Origin: Rubrivivax sp.
GTDB taxonomy: Bacteria; Pseudomonadota; Gammaproteobacteria; Burkholderiales; Burkholderiaceae_C
Direction: 5' to 3'
Length of the DNA stretch: 64,000 bases
Assembly (NCBI GenBank): GCA_022842595.1
Contig: JALHPF010000003.1
Span: forward strand, 124,001-188,000
Part shown: positions 31,336 through 40,732 of the stretch, one piece after another
How the letters are laid out: every line of letters begins with the position of its first letter
How positions within the stretch are numbered: the stretch's first letter is position 1
Notes under the pieces: model-generated
Database searches by the model: none
What the model was told of the DNA's origin: nothing
What the model saw: the letters and a program-made list of their open reading frames with translations, nothing else
Position numbers and translations under genes: made by a program

Positions 31336-32190
31336 ATGACTGCATTGAGCACCCGTCGTTTCCTGCAACTCGCCGGCATCACCGCCGCCGGCCTTTTCCT
31401 GGCCGCATGCGGCAAGAAGGAAGAGCCCACGCCGCCGCCCGCACCCGTGGCATCTGCCCCGGCACCCGCCCCGGTGAAGGTCTACACCGTCGGTACCGAC
31501 GCGGCCTATGCCCCGTTCGAGAGCCAGAACGAAAAGGGCGAGATCGTCGGCTTCGACATCGAGGTCGTGAAGGCCATCGCCGCCAAGGCCGGCTTCGAGG
31601 TGAAGTTCGTCAACACACCGTGGGAAGGCATCTTCAACGCGCTGGGCCAGGGTGACCGCGACATGGTCGTCTCGGCGGTCACCATCACCGAAGAGCGCAA
31701 GCAGACGATGGACTTCAGCAACCCTTACTTCGACGCAGCCCAGCTCATCGCAGTGAAGGAAGACAGCAAGGTCGCGAAGTTCGGCGACCTCAAGAAGCTG
31801 AAGGTCGGCGTGCAGACCGGCACCACCGGCGACGAAGCCGTGACCAAGCTGCTGGGCAAGAACAGCACCGCCATCAAGCGCTTCGAAAGCACGCCGCTGG
31901 CTCTGAAGGAACTGGAATCGGGCGGCGTCGACGCCGTTGTCGCCGATAACGGCGTGGTCGTTCACTATGTGGCGAACAACCCGGGCGGCAAGTTCAAGAC
32001 GGTGAGCGACCCCGAATTCGTACCCGAGCAGTACGGCATCGCCATCAAGAAGGGCAACGCCGAACTGCTGGGCCTGGTCAACAAGGGCCTGGCCGACATC
32101 AAGGCCGACGGCACCTACGACAAGATCTACACGCAGTTCTTCGGCGCGCCGCCCGCGGCAGCCGCGCCGGCCAGCGCAGCGTCGAAGTAA
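31336..32190 (+). CDS. Amino-acid ABC transporter substrate-binding lipoprotein
   Basis: This 284-residue solute receptor is of SBP family 3. The N-terminus is a lipoprotein signal (LFLAACGKK, lipidated Cys25) that also has an RR pair upstream. A Pro/Ala linker precedes the binding domain, with GTDAAYAPFES, GFDIEVVKAIAA, VVSAVTITEERKQTMDFSNPY and VGVQTGTTGDEA. It is followed 14 bases later by a permease; no ATPase lies nearby, so one elsewhere must serve it. Confidence 0.92.
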   Translation: MTALSTRRFLQLAGITAAGLFLAACGKKEEPTPPPAPVASAPAPAPVKVYTVGTDAAYAPFESQNEKGEIVGFDIEVVKAIAAKAGFEVKFVNTPWEGIFNALGQGDRDMVVSAVTITEERKQTMDFSNPYFDAAQLIAVKEDSKVAKFGDLKKLKVGVQTGTTGDEAVTKLLGKNSTAIKRFESTPLALKELESGGVDAVVADNGVVVHYVANNPGGKFKTVSDPEFVPEQYGIAIKKGNAELLGLVNKGLADIKADGTYDKIYTQFFGAPPAAAAPASAASK

Positions 32191-32204
32191 GCCGGGGGCC
32201 GACC

Positions 32205-32957
32205 ATGGATCTTCGCTGGGAGATCCTGGCCGGCTACGGCCCGCTGTTCGCCAGCGGGCTGCTGATGACCATCCAGCTCACGCTGGTGGCCATCGGGGTG
32301 GGCCTGGTGCTGGGTACGGTGTCGGGGTTGATCAGCACCTCGGCCGAAGCGCCCATGCCTGGCTCGGCCGTCGGGCGCTGGGGCCTGGTGGCCGCACGCG
32401 GCCTTGTCACGGCCTACGTCACTTTCTTCCGTGGCACGCCGCTGTTCGTGCAGATCCTGCTGGTGCACTTCGCGCTGATGCCCACGCTCGTGCACCCCGA
32501 CCATGGTCTGTTGCTGTCGGGTGACGCCGCGCGCCAATTCCGCCAGGAACATGGCGCCTTCCTGTCAGGCTGCGTGGCGCTGTCGCTGAACGCCGGTGCG
32601 TACATCAGCGAGATCTTCCGCGCCGGCATCCTCAGCATCCATCGCGGCCAGACGCAGGCTGCCTACAGCGTGGGCCTGACCCATGCCCAGTCGATGCGCT
32701 TCGTGGTGCTGCCGCAGGCCTTCCGCAGGATGATGCCGGCGCTGGTGAACGAGGGCATCACGCTCATCAAGGACTCGTCCCTGGTGTCGGCCATCGGCCT
32801 GGCCGAGCTGGCACTGGCCGCCCGTACCGTTGCCGGGGCTTACTCGCGCTACTGGGAACCCTACCTCGCGATCTCGCTGATGTATCTGGTGCTCACGCTG
32901 ACGTTGACCCTCTTGGCCAAACGCCTGGAAGCACCGGCGCATCTCCGGGGCCGCTAG
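32205..32957 (+). CDS. Amino-acid ABC transporter permease (HisMQ type)
   Basis: This 250-residue inner-membrane protein has about five hydrophobic segments. TFFRGTPLFVQILLVHF and the EAA loop (AAYSVGLTHAQSMRFVVLPQAFRRMMPAL) mark the HisMQ/GlnP family. It pairs with the upstream lipoprotein. A cytoplasmic insertion near residues 45-60 and a longer periplasmic loop around residues 95-115 are present. Confidence 0.92.
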   Translation: MDLRWEILAGYGPLFASGLLMTIQLTLVAIGVGLVLGTVSGLISTSAEAPMPGSAVGRWGLVAARGLVTAYVTFFRGTPLFVQILLVHFALMPTLVHPDHGLLLSGDAARQFRQEHGAFLSGCVALSLNAGAYISEIFRAGILSIHRGQTQAAYSVGLTHAQSMRFVVLPQAFRRMMPALVNEGITLIKDSSLVSAIGLAELALAARTVAGAYSRYWEPYLAISLMYLVLTLTLTLLAKRLEAPAHLRGR

Positions 32958-33165
32958 CCAGTTCTGCCGTCGACTGGCGGAAGTCGGGTTGATGACAAAC
33001 CCGGAAAGTGTTGCGCGGAAGCTGCGAAATATCCCCCCATTTGCACTGCGAGCTGTCCCCAATCGGGTTTTCCTGGGGGCAGCCCGTAAACTGGCGCAGT
33101 CGTTGGGCTGGCGGGCAATCCGTGAAGTCCTCCGCAAGTTTCTGATCACCTAGCGAGGCAAACCC

Positions 33166-34146
33166 ATGAAGCAAACCTATCTCGTCGCCGCCTTGGCCCT
33201 GTTGGCCGCCGGCACCGTGTCGGCCCAATCCAGCGTCACCGTCTACGGCCGCCTGAACACGTCGCTCGAAGAGCAGAAGAACATCGCCGTCGCCGGCAGC
33301 CAGAGCGTCATGCAGAACAATGCATCGCGTCTGGGCTTCAAGGGCGTCGAAGACCTCGGCGGCGGCCTGAAGGCCGAGTTCCTTCTGGAGCATCGCTTCA
33401 ATGCCGACACCGGCACGCAAACCTCCGGCGCCTTCTGGGCCGGCGACTCGTACGTCGGCCTGTCGGGTGGCTTCGGTGGCATCAAGCTGGGTCGCCTGAC
33501 CAGCGCCGCGTACTTCGCGACCGCCGACTACATCAGCTACCACAACCACGACACCGGCACGTCGGAAGACAAGCTGTACACGTACCTGGGCCAGAACGCG
33601 AACACCATCGCCTACACCACGCCCAGCCTGGGTGGCCTGACCGCCGAAGTGTCGATCTCGGCCGCTGAAGGCGCGACCAAGAACAACAAGGTTCTCGGCC
33701 TGGCCCTGAACTACGGCGCCGGCCCGTTCGGCCTGGGCTTCGGCTACGAGAAGAACGACGGCGACAAGGACAGCCAGTTCGCGATCCGTGCCAACTACGA
33801 ACTGGGTTCGTTGTTGCTGGGCGCCTACTACCAGCGCAGCGATGACAAGGGCCCGGGCGGCCTGGGCAAGCGCGACGCCTACCGCGTCTCGGCCATGCTG
33901 TCGGCCGGCGCTTCGGAGTTCCACGCCAACATCGGCATGGCCGACGACTGGAGCCGTCTGAACAACAGCGACGCCACCCAGTACACCGTGGGCTACAACT
34001 ACAACCTGAGCAAGCGCACCAAGGTCTACGGCTTCTACACCGTGACCGACAACAGCAGCAACCTGTCGTACTTCGGCGCTGTCGACCGTCGCGGCAACGC
34101 ACTGAAGGCCAGCTCGCTGGCCCTGGGCGTCCGCCACAACTTCTAA
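33166..34146 (+). CDS. Gram-negative porin (Burkholderiales type)
   Basis: This 326-residue outer-membrane general porin has a signal peptide cleaved after TVSA. The mature chain begins QSSVTVYGRLNTSLE, with NNASRLGFKGVEDLGGGLKAEF typical of betaproteobacterial trimeric porins, and ends in a terminal phenylalanine (GVRHNF) for assembly by the BAM complex. A 208-base leader precedes it and a strong terminator follows. Codon usage looks more biased than in its neighbours, as expected for high expression. Confidence 0.95.
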   Translation: MKQTYLVAALALLAAGTVSAQSSVTVYGRLNTSLEEQKNIAVAGSQSVMQNNASRLGFKGVEDLGGGLKAEFLLEHRFNADTGTQTSGAFWAGDSYVGLSGGFGGIKLGRLTSAAYFATADYISYHNHDTGTSEDKLYTYLGQNANTIAYTTPSLGGLTAEVSISAAEGATKNNKVLGLALNYGAGPFGLGFGYEKNDGDKDSQFAIRANYELGSLLLGAYYQRSDDKGPGGLGKRDAYRVSAMLSAGASEFHANIGMADDWSRLNNSDATQYTVGYNYNLSKRTKVYGFYTVTDNSSNLSYFGAVDRRGNALKASSLALGVRHNF

Positions 34147-34166
34147 GCAGGTCTTTTCCTGCCCCG

Positions 34167-34197
34167 AAAAGCCGGCTCTCGAGCCGGCTTTTTTTCG
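34167..34197 (+). terminator. Rho-independent terminator after the porin gene
   Basis: A perfect 8-base GC stem (GCCGGCTC and GAGCCGGC, loop TC) is flanked by AAAA and a run of seven T. It lies 20 bases after the porin stop. The A-run on the left means it could also stop transcripts from the opposite strand, including xerD. Confidence 0.9.
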
Positions 34198-34208
34198 TCT
34201 TCGCGTCG

Positions 34209-35111
34209 TCAGCCGCGCGGGTGATGCTGGCCGTGCAGTTGCTTCAGCCGCTCGCGCGCCACATGCGTGTAGATGGTGGTGGTGCCGATGTCGGCATGGC
34301 CGAGCAACATCTGCACGGCACGCAGGTCGGCGCCGTGGTTCAGCAGATGGGTGGCGAAGGCGTGGCGCAAGGTGTGCGGCGACAGCGGCACCGTGATGCC
34401 CGCCACCAGCGCATGGCGCTTGATCAGCCGCCAGAACATCTGCCGTGTCATGCCTTCACCGCGCGCCGTGACGAACAGCGCTTCGCTGGATTGGCCGCGC
34501 AGGATGGTCGGGCGAGATTCGCGCAGGTAACGTTCGAGCCAGCGCTGTGCTTCGGCGCCAAAGGGCACCAGGCGTTCGCGCGAGCCCTTGCCCAGCACGC
34601 GAATCACGCCCTCGTTCAAGCCCAGCTGCACCGTCTTCAGCGACACCAGCTCGCTCACGCGCAGGCCGCTGGCGTACATCAGCTCGATCATGCTGCGCTC
34701 GCGCAGCCCCAGCGGCGTGTCGACCTCGGGCGCCGCCAGCAGCGCCTCGACCTGCGCTTCGCTCAAGGACTTGGGCACGCGCAAGGGCTGGCGCGCAGCC
34801 ATGAGCTTCAGCGTCGGGTCGCGGTCGACATGGCGCTCGCGCAAGGCCCAACGGAAATAGCGCTTGAACACCGTCAGGCGCCGGTTGGCGGTGGTGGCGC
34901 GCGTGCTGGCGTGGCGCTGCTGGGCAAAGGCCAGCAGGTCGGTTTCGGTGCTGGCATCCAGCGCCTTGCCGACCGACTCTGCCAGCCAGGCGGCATACAG
35001 GGCCAGGTCGCGCCGGTAAGCGGCCAGCGTCAGCGGCGACAGGCCGTCCTCGATCCACAGGGTGTCGATGAAGCGGTCGATGGCCGCCTGGCTGTCGACA
35101 CCCTCTGGCAC
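34209..35111 (-). CDS. xerD: Site-specific tyrosine recombinase XerD
   Basis: This 300-residue recombinase resolves chromosome dimers at dif with XerC. The N-terminal SAM-like domain has DRFIDTLWIEDGLSPLTLAAYRRDL. Catalytic residues are visible: Arg in ASGLRVSEL, Lys in LGKGSRER, His and Arg in SPHTLRHAFATH, His in LGHADIGTT and Tyr in IYTHV. It is a housekeeping gene here and not a sign of a mobile element, as no integrase cargo or att repeats are seen. Confidence 0.93.
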   Translation of the reverse strand: MPEGVDSQAAIDRFIDTLWIEDGLSPLTLAAYRRDLALYAAWLAESVGKALDASTETDLLAFAQQRHASTRATTANRRLTVFKRYFRWALRERHVDRDPTLKLMAARQPLRVPKSLSEAQVEALLAAPEVDTPLGLRERSMIELMYASGLRVSELVSLKTVQLGLNEGVIRVLGKGSRERLVPFGAEAQRWLERYLRESRPTILRGQSSEALFVTARGEGMTRQMFWRLIKRHALVAGITVPLSPHTLRHAFATHLLNHGADLRAVQMLLGHADIGTTTIYTHVARERLKQLHGQHHPRG

Positions 35112-35113
35112 GC

Positions 35114-36085
35114 CTATTCCAGCGTCAGCTTCTGCTTGGCGACGACGTCCTTGTACACCTCGAACTCGGCCTTGATCTGGCGCGCGAATTCTTCAGGGGT
35201 ATTCAGGATCATGACCGAGCCGGTGTCCTCGATGCGCTTCCTCACGTCGGGCAGTTCGGCCGTGCGCTTCACGGCGCTGGCAATCTTGTCGACGATGTCC
35301 TTCGGCAGTCCCTTGGGGCCGAGAACGCCGTAATAGGCCATGCGGTTCACCGGCTCCAGGCCCACGTCCTTGAAGGTGGGAATGCCAGGCAGCTGCGACA
35401 GCCGGTTCGGTGCCGCCACGACGATGGCAATGAGCCGGCCGTCGCGGATGAAGGGCAGCGCCGACGGCAGGTTGTCGAAGATGACGGGCACCTGGCCAGC
35501 CACCGTGTCGTTGAGCGCCGGGCCAGCGCCGCGGTAGGGGATGTGGGTGATGAAGGTGCCCGACAGGCTCTTGAACAGCTCCATCTGCAGATGGCCGATG
35601 CCGCCGGTGCCCGAACTGGCAAAGCTGTACTTGCCCGGGTTCCTCTTGACCTCGGCCAGGAAACCCTTGTAGTCGCGAGCCGGAAAACTGGGGTGGACGG
35701 CGATGACGTTGGGCGTGGCGGCGATGTTGATGATGGGCGTGAAGTCGGTCAGCGGGTCGTAGCCGATCTTCTTGTTGATGGCCGGGTTGGCAGCAGTGGT
35801 CGACACCGTGGCCATGCCCAGCGTGTAGCCGTCGGGCGCCGACTTGATGAGTTCCAGCGCCCCGATCGAACCGCCGCCGCCGCTCTTGTTCTCCACCACC
35901 AGGGTCTGGCCGAGCGCCAGGTTGGCCTTTTCAGCGACGACGCGAGCCACGATGTCGGTGGTGCCCCCCGGTGCAAAGGGCACGACCAGCCTCACCGCCT
36001 TGGCCGGGTAGGCCTGGGCAAAACTGGCGCTGGGCAGGGCCAGCAGGGCAGCGGACAGGGCAAGCAGGTGGTGGCGTCGGTTCAC
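35114..36085 (-). CDS. Bug-family periplasmic solute receptor (TctC-like)
   Basis: This 323-residue tripartite tricarboxylate-type receptor has a signal peptide (cleavage near SFAQA) and the Bug signature [48 protein letters not shown] and [13 protein letters not shown] follow. I chose a GTG at 36085 with GGAG five bases upstream; a TTG six codons earlier is possible. No TctA/TctB transporter genes are nearby, as is usual for the many orphan Bug receptors in Burkholderiales. The ligand is unknown. Confidence 0.9.
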   Translation of the reverse strand: MNRRHHLLALSAALLALPSASFAQAYPAKAVRLVVPFAPGGTTDIVARVVAEKANLALGQTLVVENKSGGGGSIGALELIKSAPDGYTLGMATVSTTAANPAINKKIGYDPLTDFTPIINIAATPNVIAVHPSFPARDYKGFLAEVKRNPGKYSFASSGTGGIGHLQMELFKSLSGTFITHIPYRGAGPALNDTVAGQVPVIFDNLPSALPFIRDGRLIAIVVAAPNRLSQLPGIPTFKDVGLEPVNRMAYYGVLGPKGLPKDIVDKIASAVKRTAELPDVRKRIEDTGSVMILNTPEEFARQIKAEFEVYKDVVAKQKLTLE

Positions 36086-36118
36086 GGTGTCTCCAGGGTT
36101 CAAGCGCAGCAGAGTCGG

Positions 36119-36724
36119 TCAGGCCTTGCGGCCCAGCAGCCCTGCCTTCAGTTTTTGGTCATACGGGCGGTCGCCCACGAAGGACCGAAGCACGGCGGCG
36201 AAGAGTGCGTCACCAGGCACCGGATCCCCACGCAGTGTGCCATTGACGCGCATGGCGAGGCCCTCGCCGGGTTGGTGGTCGAGGTCGATCACGTCGCCCT
36301 GGCGCACCTGCCCAAGTGCGCCGACCTGGCGCGCGAGCTGCGCCAGCGGCGCCTTCAAAACCGCCAGTTCCTGCGCCGTCGAGTTGCGCGTGACGCCCTT
36401 GTTCAGCGCCTTCACGAATTCTTCGGCAGGCACGGTTTGCAGCATGCGCAGCTGCAGCCTCTTCGGGCCGGGCATGGCCACCGCCTCGCTGGCCGTGCTG
36501 GCGGCTTGTGGCAGGTACAGCCCGACGACGTAGCCCTTGAACCAGGCCACGGCGCGGACCCCGGTGCCATTGAGTTGGAGCTCGGCGTCGCCCAGCGGGG
36601 TCCGGCTGTCGAACCATTGCCCCTCCGCCTGGACACGGGCAGCGGCGGGCCCCTCGCCCTGCGCGGCAGGCAGGGCGGCGAACAGCGTCGCCACCAGTAC
36701 GAAGCTACCTGTCGTTCTGTTCAT
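36119..36724 (-). CDS. Chalcone isomerase-like exported protein
   Basis: This 201-residue protein has a signal peptide (cleavage near GEG) and the bacterial chalcone-isomerase-like fold: LQLNGTGVRAVAWFKGYVVGLYLP, then LQLRMLQTVPAEEF. Bacterial members lack a shown role in flavonoid chemistry. It lies in the same direction upstream of the Bug receptor, 33 bases away, and is divergent from the AEC transporter. Confidence 0.85.
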   Translation of the reverse strand: MNRTTGSFVLVATLFAALPAAQGEGPAAARVQAEGQWFDSRTPLGDAELQLNGTGVRAVAWFKGYVVGLYLPQAASTASEAVAMPGPKRLQLRMLQTVPAEEFVKALNKGVTRNSTAQELAVLKAPLAQLARQVGALGQVRQGDVIDLDHQPGEGLAMRVNGTLRGDPVPGDALFAAVLRSFVGDRPYDQKLKAGLLGRKA

Positions 36725-36780
36725 GTCGCGGATGGTAGCGGCAGGCCCATCGGCACTTTTGCCAATGGCAGACTCGGCGC

Positions 36781-37683
36781 ATGGCCAACCCGCTGCTGCT
36801 CCTGCCCGACTTCCTGCTGATCTGCGCGGGCTGGCTGATCTGCCGCACCACGGCCTTGAACCGGTCGGTGTGGGACGGCGTGGAGCGGCTGGTGTACTAC
36901 CTGCTGTTCCCGGTGCTGCTGTTCTACGCCATCGTGCGCAACCCCCTGCAACCGATGGCGGCGTTGCCCCTGGTCAGCTGCGGACTGCTGATCGTGGCCA
37001 CCGGTGTCGTACTGGCCTATGCGGTGGCGCGAGTCCGGGGTGTCGACGCCGGCCTGCATGCCGCGGGCGCTCAAACCGCCTTCCGCTTCAATTCCTACGT
37101 GGCGCTGGCGCTGGCCGAACGCCTGGCAGGCAGCGCCGGCGTGGCCTGGACGGCGCTGCTCGTGGCGGTGTGCGTCCCCCTGTGCAATGTCGCCGCCATC
37201 TGGCCGATGGCGCGGCAGGGCGGCCAGCGCACGCTGCACGAACTGGCGCGCAACCCGCTGATCCTGAGCACGGGCAGCGGGATGCTGTGCAGCTTCCTCG
37301 GCCTGCAGCTGCCGGAAGTAGTCGCCACCACCTTGTCGCGCATCGGCGCTGCCGCGCTGCCGCTGGGGCTGATGGCCGTCGGCGCCGGCCTGCACATGGG
37401 TGCCCTGCGCGAAGCGCCTCGGCTGGCTGCGGCCTTCCTGGCAATCCGCCATGCGGTCTTGCCCCTGTTCGCGGTGGCACTGGTCATCGGCCTGGAGCTG
37501 CCGCCGGCGCAGCAGGCCATCGTCGTGGCTTTTGCCGCCCTGCCCACGGCATCGAGCGCCTACGTGCTGGCGGCGCGCATGGGCGGCAACGGCGCCTTCG
37601 TTGCCGGGCTGGTGACGGTGTCGACCCTGGTGGCGATGGCCGGCATGCCGCTGGCGCTGGGCATGCTGCGCTGGCTGGCCTGA
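36781..37683 (+). CDS. AEC family transporter (auxin efflux carrier type)
   Basis: This 300-residue membrane protein has about ten hydrophobic helices and the AEC pattern: YYLLFPVLLFYAI near the N-terminus and LPTASSAYVLAARMGGN near the end. Bacterial AEC proteins often export organic acids such as malonate. The substrate cannot be inferred here. The start ATG is 56 bases from the divergent chalcone-isomerase-like gene. Confidence 0.88.
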   Translation: MANPLLLLPDFLLICAGWLICRTTALNRSVWDGVERLVYYLLFPVLLFYAIVRNPLQPMAALPLVSCGLLIVATGVVLAYAVARVRGVDAGLHAAGAQTAFRFNSYVALALAERLAGSAGVAWTALLVAVCVPLCNVAAIWPMARQGGQRTLHELARNPLILSTGSGMLCSFLGLQLPEVVATTLSRIGAAALPLGLMAVGAGLHMGALREAPRLAAAFLAIRHAVLPLFAVALVIGLELPPAQQAIVVAFAALPTASSAYVLAARMGGNGAFVAGLVTVSTLVAMAGMPLALGMLRWLA

Positions 37684-37700
37684 AGCCGCCGCCGGCCGAA

Positions 37701-38807
37701 CTATGCCGGCGCCAGCGCCCAGGCGATGTGCGGCTGCACCAGTGCATCGGCGTCGGGCAGCACCACCTGCAGCGCAGCCGTCAAGGCACGGCGCTCGCTG
37801 TCGTCCAGCGGCCCGCGCAGGGCGTTGCCGGAAGACACCGCCAGGTTGCGCCGCCAGCGCTGCCAGCCGATGCGGCGGATGGCGCTGCCTTCGGTGTGGC
37901 GCAGAAAGTCCGTTTCGTTCCAGGCCCACAGCGCCAGCAGGCTGGGCCGGGCCAAGGCAGGGCGGGCGTCGAAGTCGGCCAGCATGGCCGGCTGCGCGTA
38001 TTTGTTCCACGGACAGGCCAGCTGGCAGTCGTCACAGCCATAGATGCGGTTGCCGACCAGCGGGCGCAGCTCGGTCGGGATCGGCCCGTCGTGTTCGATC
38101 GTGAGGTAGCTGATGCAGCGCCTCGCGTCCACGCGGTAGGGCGCGACGATGGCGCCCGTCGGGCAGGCCGTGATGCAGGCCTGGCAGCTGCCGCAATGGG
38201 CAGCCACGGGGGCCGTCAGCGGCAGCGCGATGTCGACGAAGATCTCGCCCAGGAAGAACATCGAGCCGGCGTCGCGGTGCAGCGCCAGGGTGTGTTTGCC
38301 GCGCCAGCCGATGCCGGAACGGCTGGCGAGCTCGACCTCGAGCACCGGCGCGGAATCGGTGAACACACGGTGGCCCAGCGGGCCGACGGCCTGCTGCAGC
38401 TGCAACGCCAGCTTCTGCAGGCGTTGGCGCAGCACCTTGTGATAGTCCCGCCCGCGGGCGTACACCGAGACCACGGCCTGGCCAGGCTGCAGCAGGCGTG
38501 CGCTCTCGTCTTGCTGCCAGTCGGCCGGCGTGTCGCGTGGCAGGTAGTCCATGCGCGCGGTGATCACGCGCACGGTGCCTGGCACCAGCTCAGCGGGCCT
38601 GGCGCGGCGCAGGCCATGCGCGGCCATGTAGCCCATGCCGCCATGGAAGCCCGCTTCCAGCCAGGCCAGCAGCCCCGCTTCGGCCGCGGACAAGTCGATG
38701 TCGGCCACACCGATCTGGGAGAATCCCAGCGCATGAGCCCACCCCTGCAGTTGCTCGAGCAGCACTGGCGAATTCGATAGATCCGCGGATTGATGCTGCC
38801 GCTGCAT
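37701..38807 (-). CDS. queG: Epoxyqueuosine reductase
   Basis: This 368-residue cobalamin-dependent iron-sulfur enzyme reduces epoxyqueuosine to queuosine in tRNA. Two cluster motifs are visible: CGSCQACITACPTGAI and CDDCQLACPWN. LGFSQIGVADIDLS is near the N-terminus. The ATG at 38807 overlaps the divergent tsaE start by 15 bases; a GTG at 38765 would avoid this and also give a family-like N-terminus. Its need for cobalamin links it to the B12 cluster. Confidence 0.93.
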   Translation of the reverse strand: MQRQHQSADLSNSPVLLEQLQGWAHALGFSQIGVADIDLSAAEAGLLAWLEAGFHGGMGYMAAHGLRRARPAELVPGTVRVITARMDYLPRDTPADWQQDESARLLQPGQAVVSVYARGRDYHKVLRQRLQKLALQLQQAVGPLGHRVFTDSAPVLEVELASRSGIGWRGKHTLALHRDAGSMFFLGEIFVDIALPLTAPVAAHCGSCQACITACPTGAIVAPYRVDARRCISYLTIEHDGPIPTELRPLVGNRIYGCDDCQLACPWNKYAQPAMLADFDARPALARPSLLALWAWNETDFLRHTEGSAIRRIGWQRWRRNLAVSSGNALRGPLDDSERRALTAALQVVLPDADALVQPHIAWALAPA

Positions 38808-39284
38808 GCACCGATTGTAGAAACCCGCACCCTGCTGTGGCAGAACGAAGCCGACTGCCAGGCCTTTGCAGCGACCCTGGCCACGCTGCCAGCCCTGCGC
38901 GACGCGAACATCGCCCTGCACGGGCCGCTGGGTGCCGGCAAGACCACCTTCGTGCGCCACCTGCTGCGTGCCCTGGGCGTGACGGGCCGCATCAAGAGCC
39001 CGACCTATGCCGTACTGGAACCGCACCAGGTGGGTGAACTCGCCATTTCACACTTCGACTTCTACCGTTTCGCCGACCCGCGTGAATGGCTGGACGCAGG
39101 CTTTCGCGACCTGTACGCACAGCCTGGATTGAAGCTGGCCGAATGGCCAGAGAAAGCGGCGGGCGTGCTGCCGCAGCCTGATCTGGACATCCACCTGCTG
39201 CCGCTGGAAGGCGAGGTGCGGCAGGTCACGCTGCAGGCCGGCACCGCGCGTGGCGCGGCGCTGCTGCCGGCCACCCTGTCATGA
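38793..39284 (+). CDS. tsaE: tRNA threonylcarbamoyladenosine biosynthesis ATPase
   Basis: This 163-residue P-loop protein has Walker A at about residues 44-52 (GPLGAGKTT). SPTYAVLEPH and HFDFYRF are family motifs. With TsaB, TsaC and TsaD it makes t6A37 in tRNA. The ATG at 38793 overlaps queG's 5' end on the other strand. amiC follows as an ATGA overlap, the usual arrangement in proteobacteria. Confidence 0.93.
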   Translation: MLPLHAPIVETRTLLWQNEADCQAFAATLATLPALRDANIALHGPLGAGKTTFVRHLLRALGVTGRIKSPTYAVLEPHQVGELAISHFDFYRFADPREWLDAGFRDLYAQPGLKLAEWPEKAAGVLPQPDLDIHLLPLEGEVRQVTLQAGTARGAALLPATLS

Positions 39285-40714
39285 AGCCGATGGGCGCCCC
39301 CCTCAACACCGACCGCCGTCGCGCCCTGGCACGCATGGGCAGCCTGACCCTGCTGCTGGGCAGCCACCAGCTGGCCTGGGGCGCTGCCATCCTCGCCGTG
39401 CGCATCTGGCCGGCGCGTGACTACACCCGCGTCACGATCGAGTCCGACCAGGCGCTGGTGGCGCGCCACCAGGTGGTCGAGTCGCCCTACCGGCTGGTGG
39501 TCGACATCGAGGGCCTGGAACTGCGCGAACCGTTGCGCGCGCTGGTGGGCAAGGTGCGCGCCGACGACCCCTTCATCGCCGGCCTGCGTGTCGGCCAGTT
39601 CCAGCCGCGCGTGGTTCGCCTGGTGTTCGACCTGCGCCAACCCACCGAACCGCAGCAGTTCACCCTGGCGCCGGTGGCCGCCTACCAGCACCGCTTGCTG
39701 TTCGATCTGTACCCGGTGAAGGAAGTCGACCCGCTGCTGGCGCTGCTGCGTGACAAGGAAGCCGCCGAAGAAACCGCCGCGAAGGCCGTGCAGGACGCGC
39801 TCGGAGAGCTCATCGCTCGCATCGGCCAGCCGCAGGTCGAGCCGGCGCTGCCGCTTGCTTCAGTGGCTCCGGCCGCCTCGTCCACCACCCCTTCGCCCAT
39901 CGTGGCCCTGGCGCCGCCACCCGCGGCATCGGAAGCCGTCAGCACGCCGAGCCCGCCACCGCCGCCACCGCCGCTGACGACCGCCGAGCGCCGCCGTGTC
40001 GACCGCCTGATCATCGTCGCCCTGGATCCCGGCCACGGCGGCGAAGACCCCGGCGCCATCGGCCCCACCGGGCTGCGCGAGAAGGACGTGGTGCTGGCCA
40101 TTGCCCTGCAGCTGCGGGAGCGCCTGAACGCCCTGCCCGGCCTGCGCGTGATGATGACGCGCGACGGCGACTTCTTCGTGCCGCTGAACGAACGTGTGCG
40201 CAAGGCGCGGCGGGTGCAGGCCGACCTGTTCATCAGCATCCATGCCGACGCTTTCTTCCGCCCGGAAGCACGCGGCGCCAGCGTCTACGCCCTGTCCACG
40301 GTCGGCGCCAGCAGCACCGCCGCCAGCTGGATGGCGCGGCGCGAAAACTCGTCGGACCAGGTCGGCGGCGTCAATGTCGCGGGCGTGAAAGACCGGCAAC
40401 TGCTCAGCGCCATGCTCGACATGAGCACCACCGCGCAGATCAAGGACAGCCTGAAGCTCGGCCGCGAGGTGCTGTCCCATGTCGGACGGGTGGGCCGCCT
40501 GCACAAGCGCCAGGTCGAACAGGCTGGCTTCGCGGTGCTGAAGGCGCCGGACATCCCCAGCATCCTGGTGGAAACCGCGTTCATTTCGAACCCCGAGGAA
40601 GAGGCCAAGCTGCGCGATGCCGGCTACCGCCGCGAGCTCGTCGACGCCATCACCACCGGCGTGCGCAACTACTTCGCCAAGAACCCGCCGCTGGCACGCC
40701 AGCGGCCGCTCTGA
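39281..40714 (+). CDS. amiC: N-acetylmuramoyl-L-alanine amidase AmiC-type
   Basis: This 477-residue periplasmic septal amidase cleaves the peptide stem from muramic acid. Its N-terminus (TDRRRALARMG, then a hydrophobic stretch) is a likely Tat signal, as for AmiC of E. coli. The AMIN domain (about residues 40-150) is followed by a Pro/Ala/Ser linker with a run of prolines (about residues 190-235) and the Amidase_3 domain: DPGHGGEDPGAIG with zinc ligands, LFISIHADAF and the late glutamate in VETAFISN. Confidence 0.94.
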   Translation: MKPMGAPLNTDRRRALARMGSLTLLLGSHQLAWGAAILAVRIWPARDYTRVTIESDQALVARHQVVESPYRLVVDIEGLELREPLRALVGKVRADDPFIAGLRVGQFQPRVVRLVFDLRQPTEPQQFTLAPVAAYQHRLLFDLYPVKEVDPLLALLRDKEAAEETAAKAVQDALGELIARIGQPQVEPALPLASVAPAASSTTPSPIVALAPPPAASEAVSTPSPPPPPPPLTTAERRRVDRLIIVALDPGHGGEDPGAIGPTGLREKDVVLAIALQLRERLNALPGLRVMMTRDGDFFVPLNERVRKARRVQADLFISIHADAFFRPEARGASVYALSTVGASSTAASWMARRENSSDQVGGVNVAGVKDRQLLSAMLDMSTTAQIKDSLKLGREVLSHVGRVGRLHKRQVEQAGFAVLKAPDIPSILVETAFISNPEEEAKLRDAGYRRELVDAITTGVRNYFAKNPPLARQRPL

Positions 40715-40732
40715 CCCGGCCGCCCAGCGCCT

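Noticed and set aside
34209..35111. Tyrosine recombinase as a sign of an integrated mobile element
   Set aside because: The sequence fits housekeeping XerD, with no att-like repeats, cargo or other mobility genes nearby.
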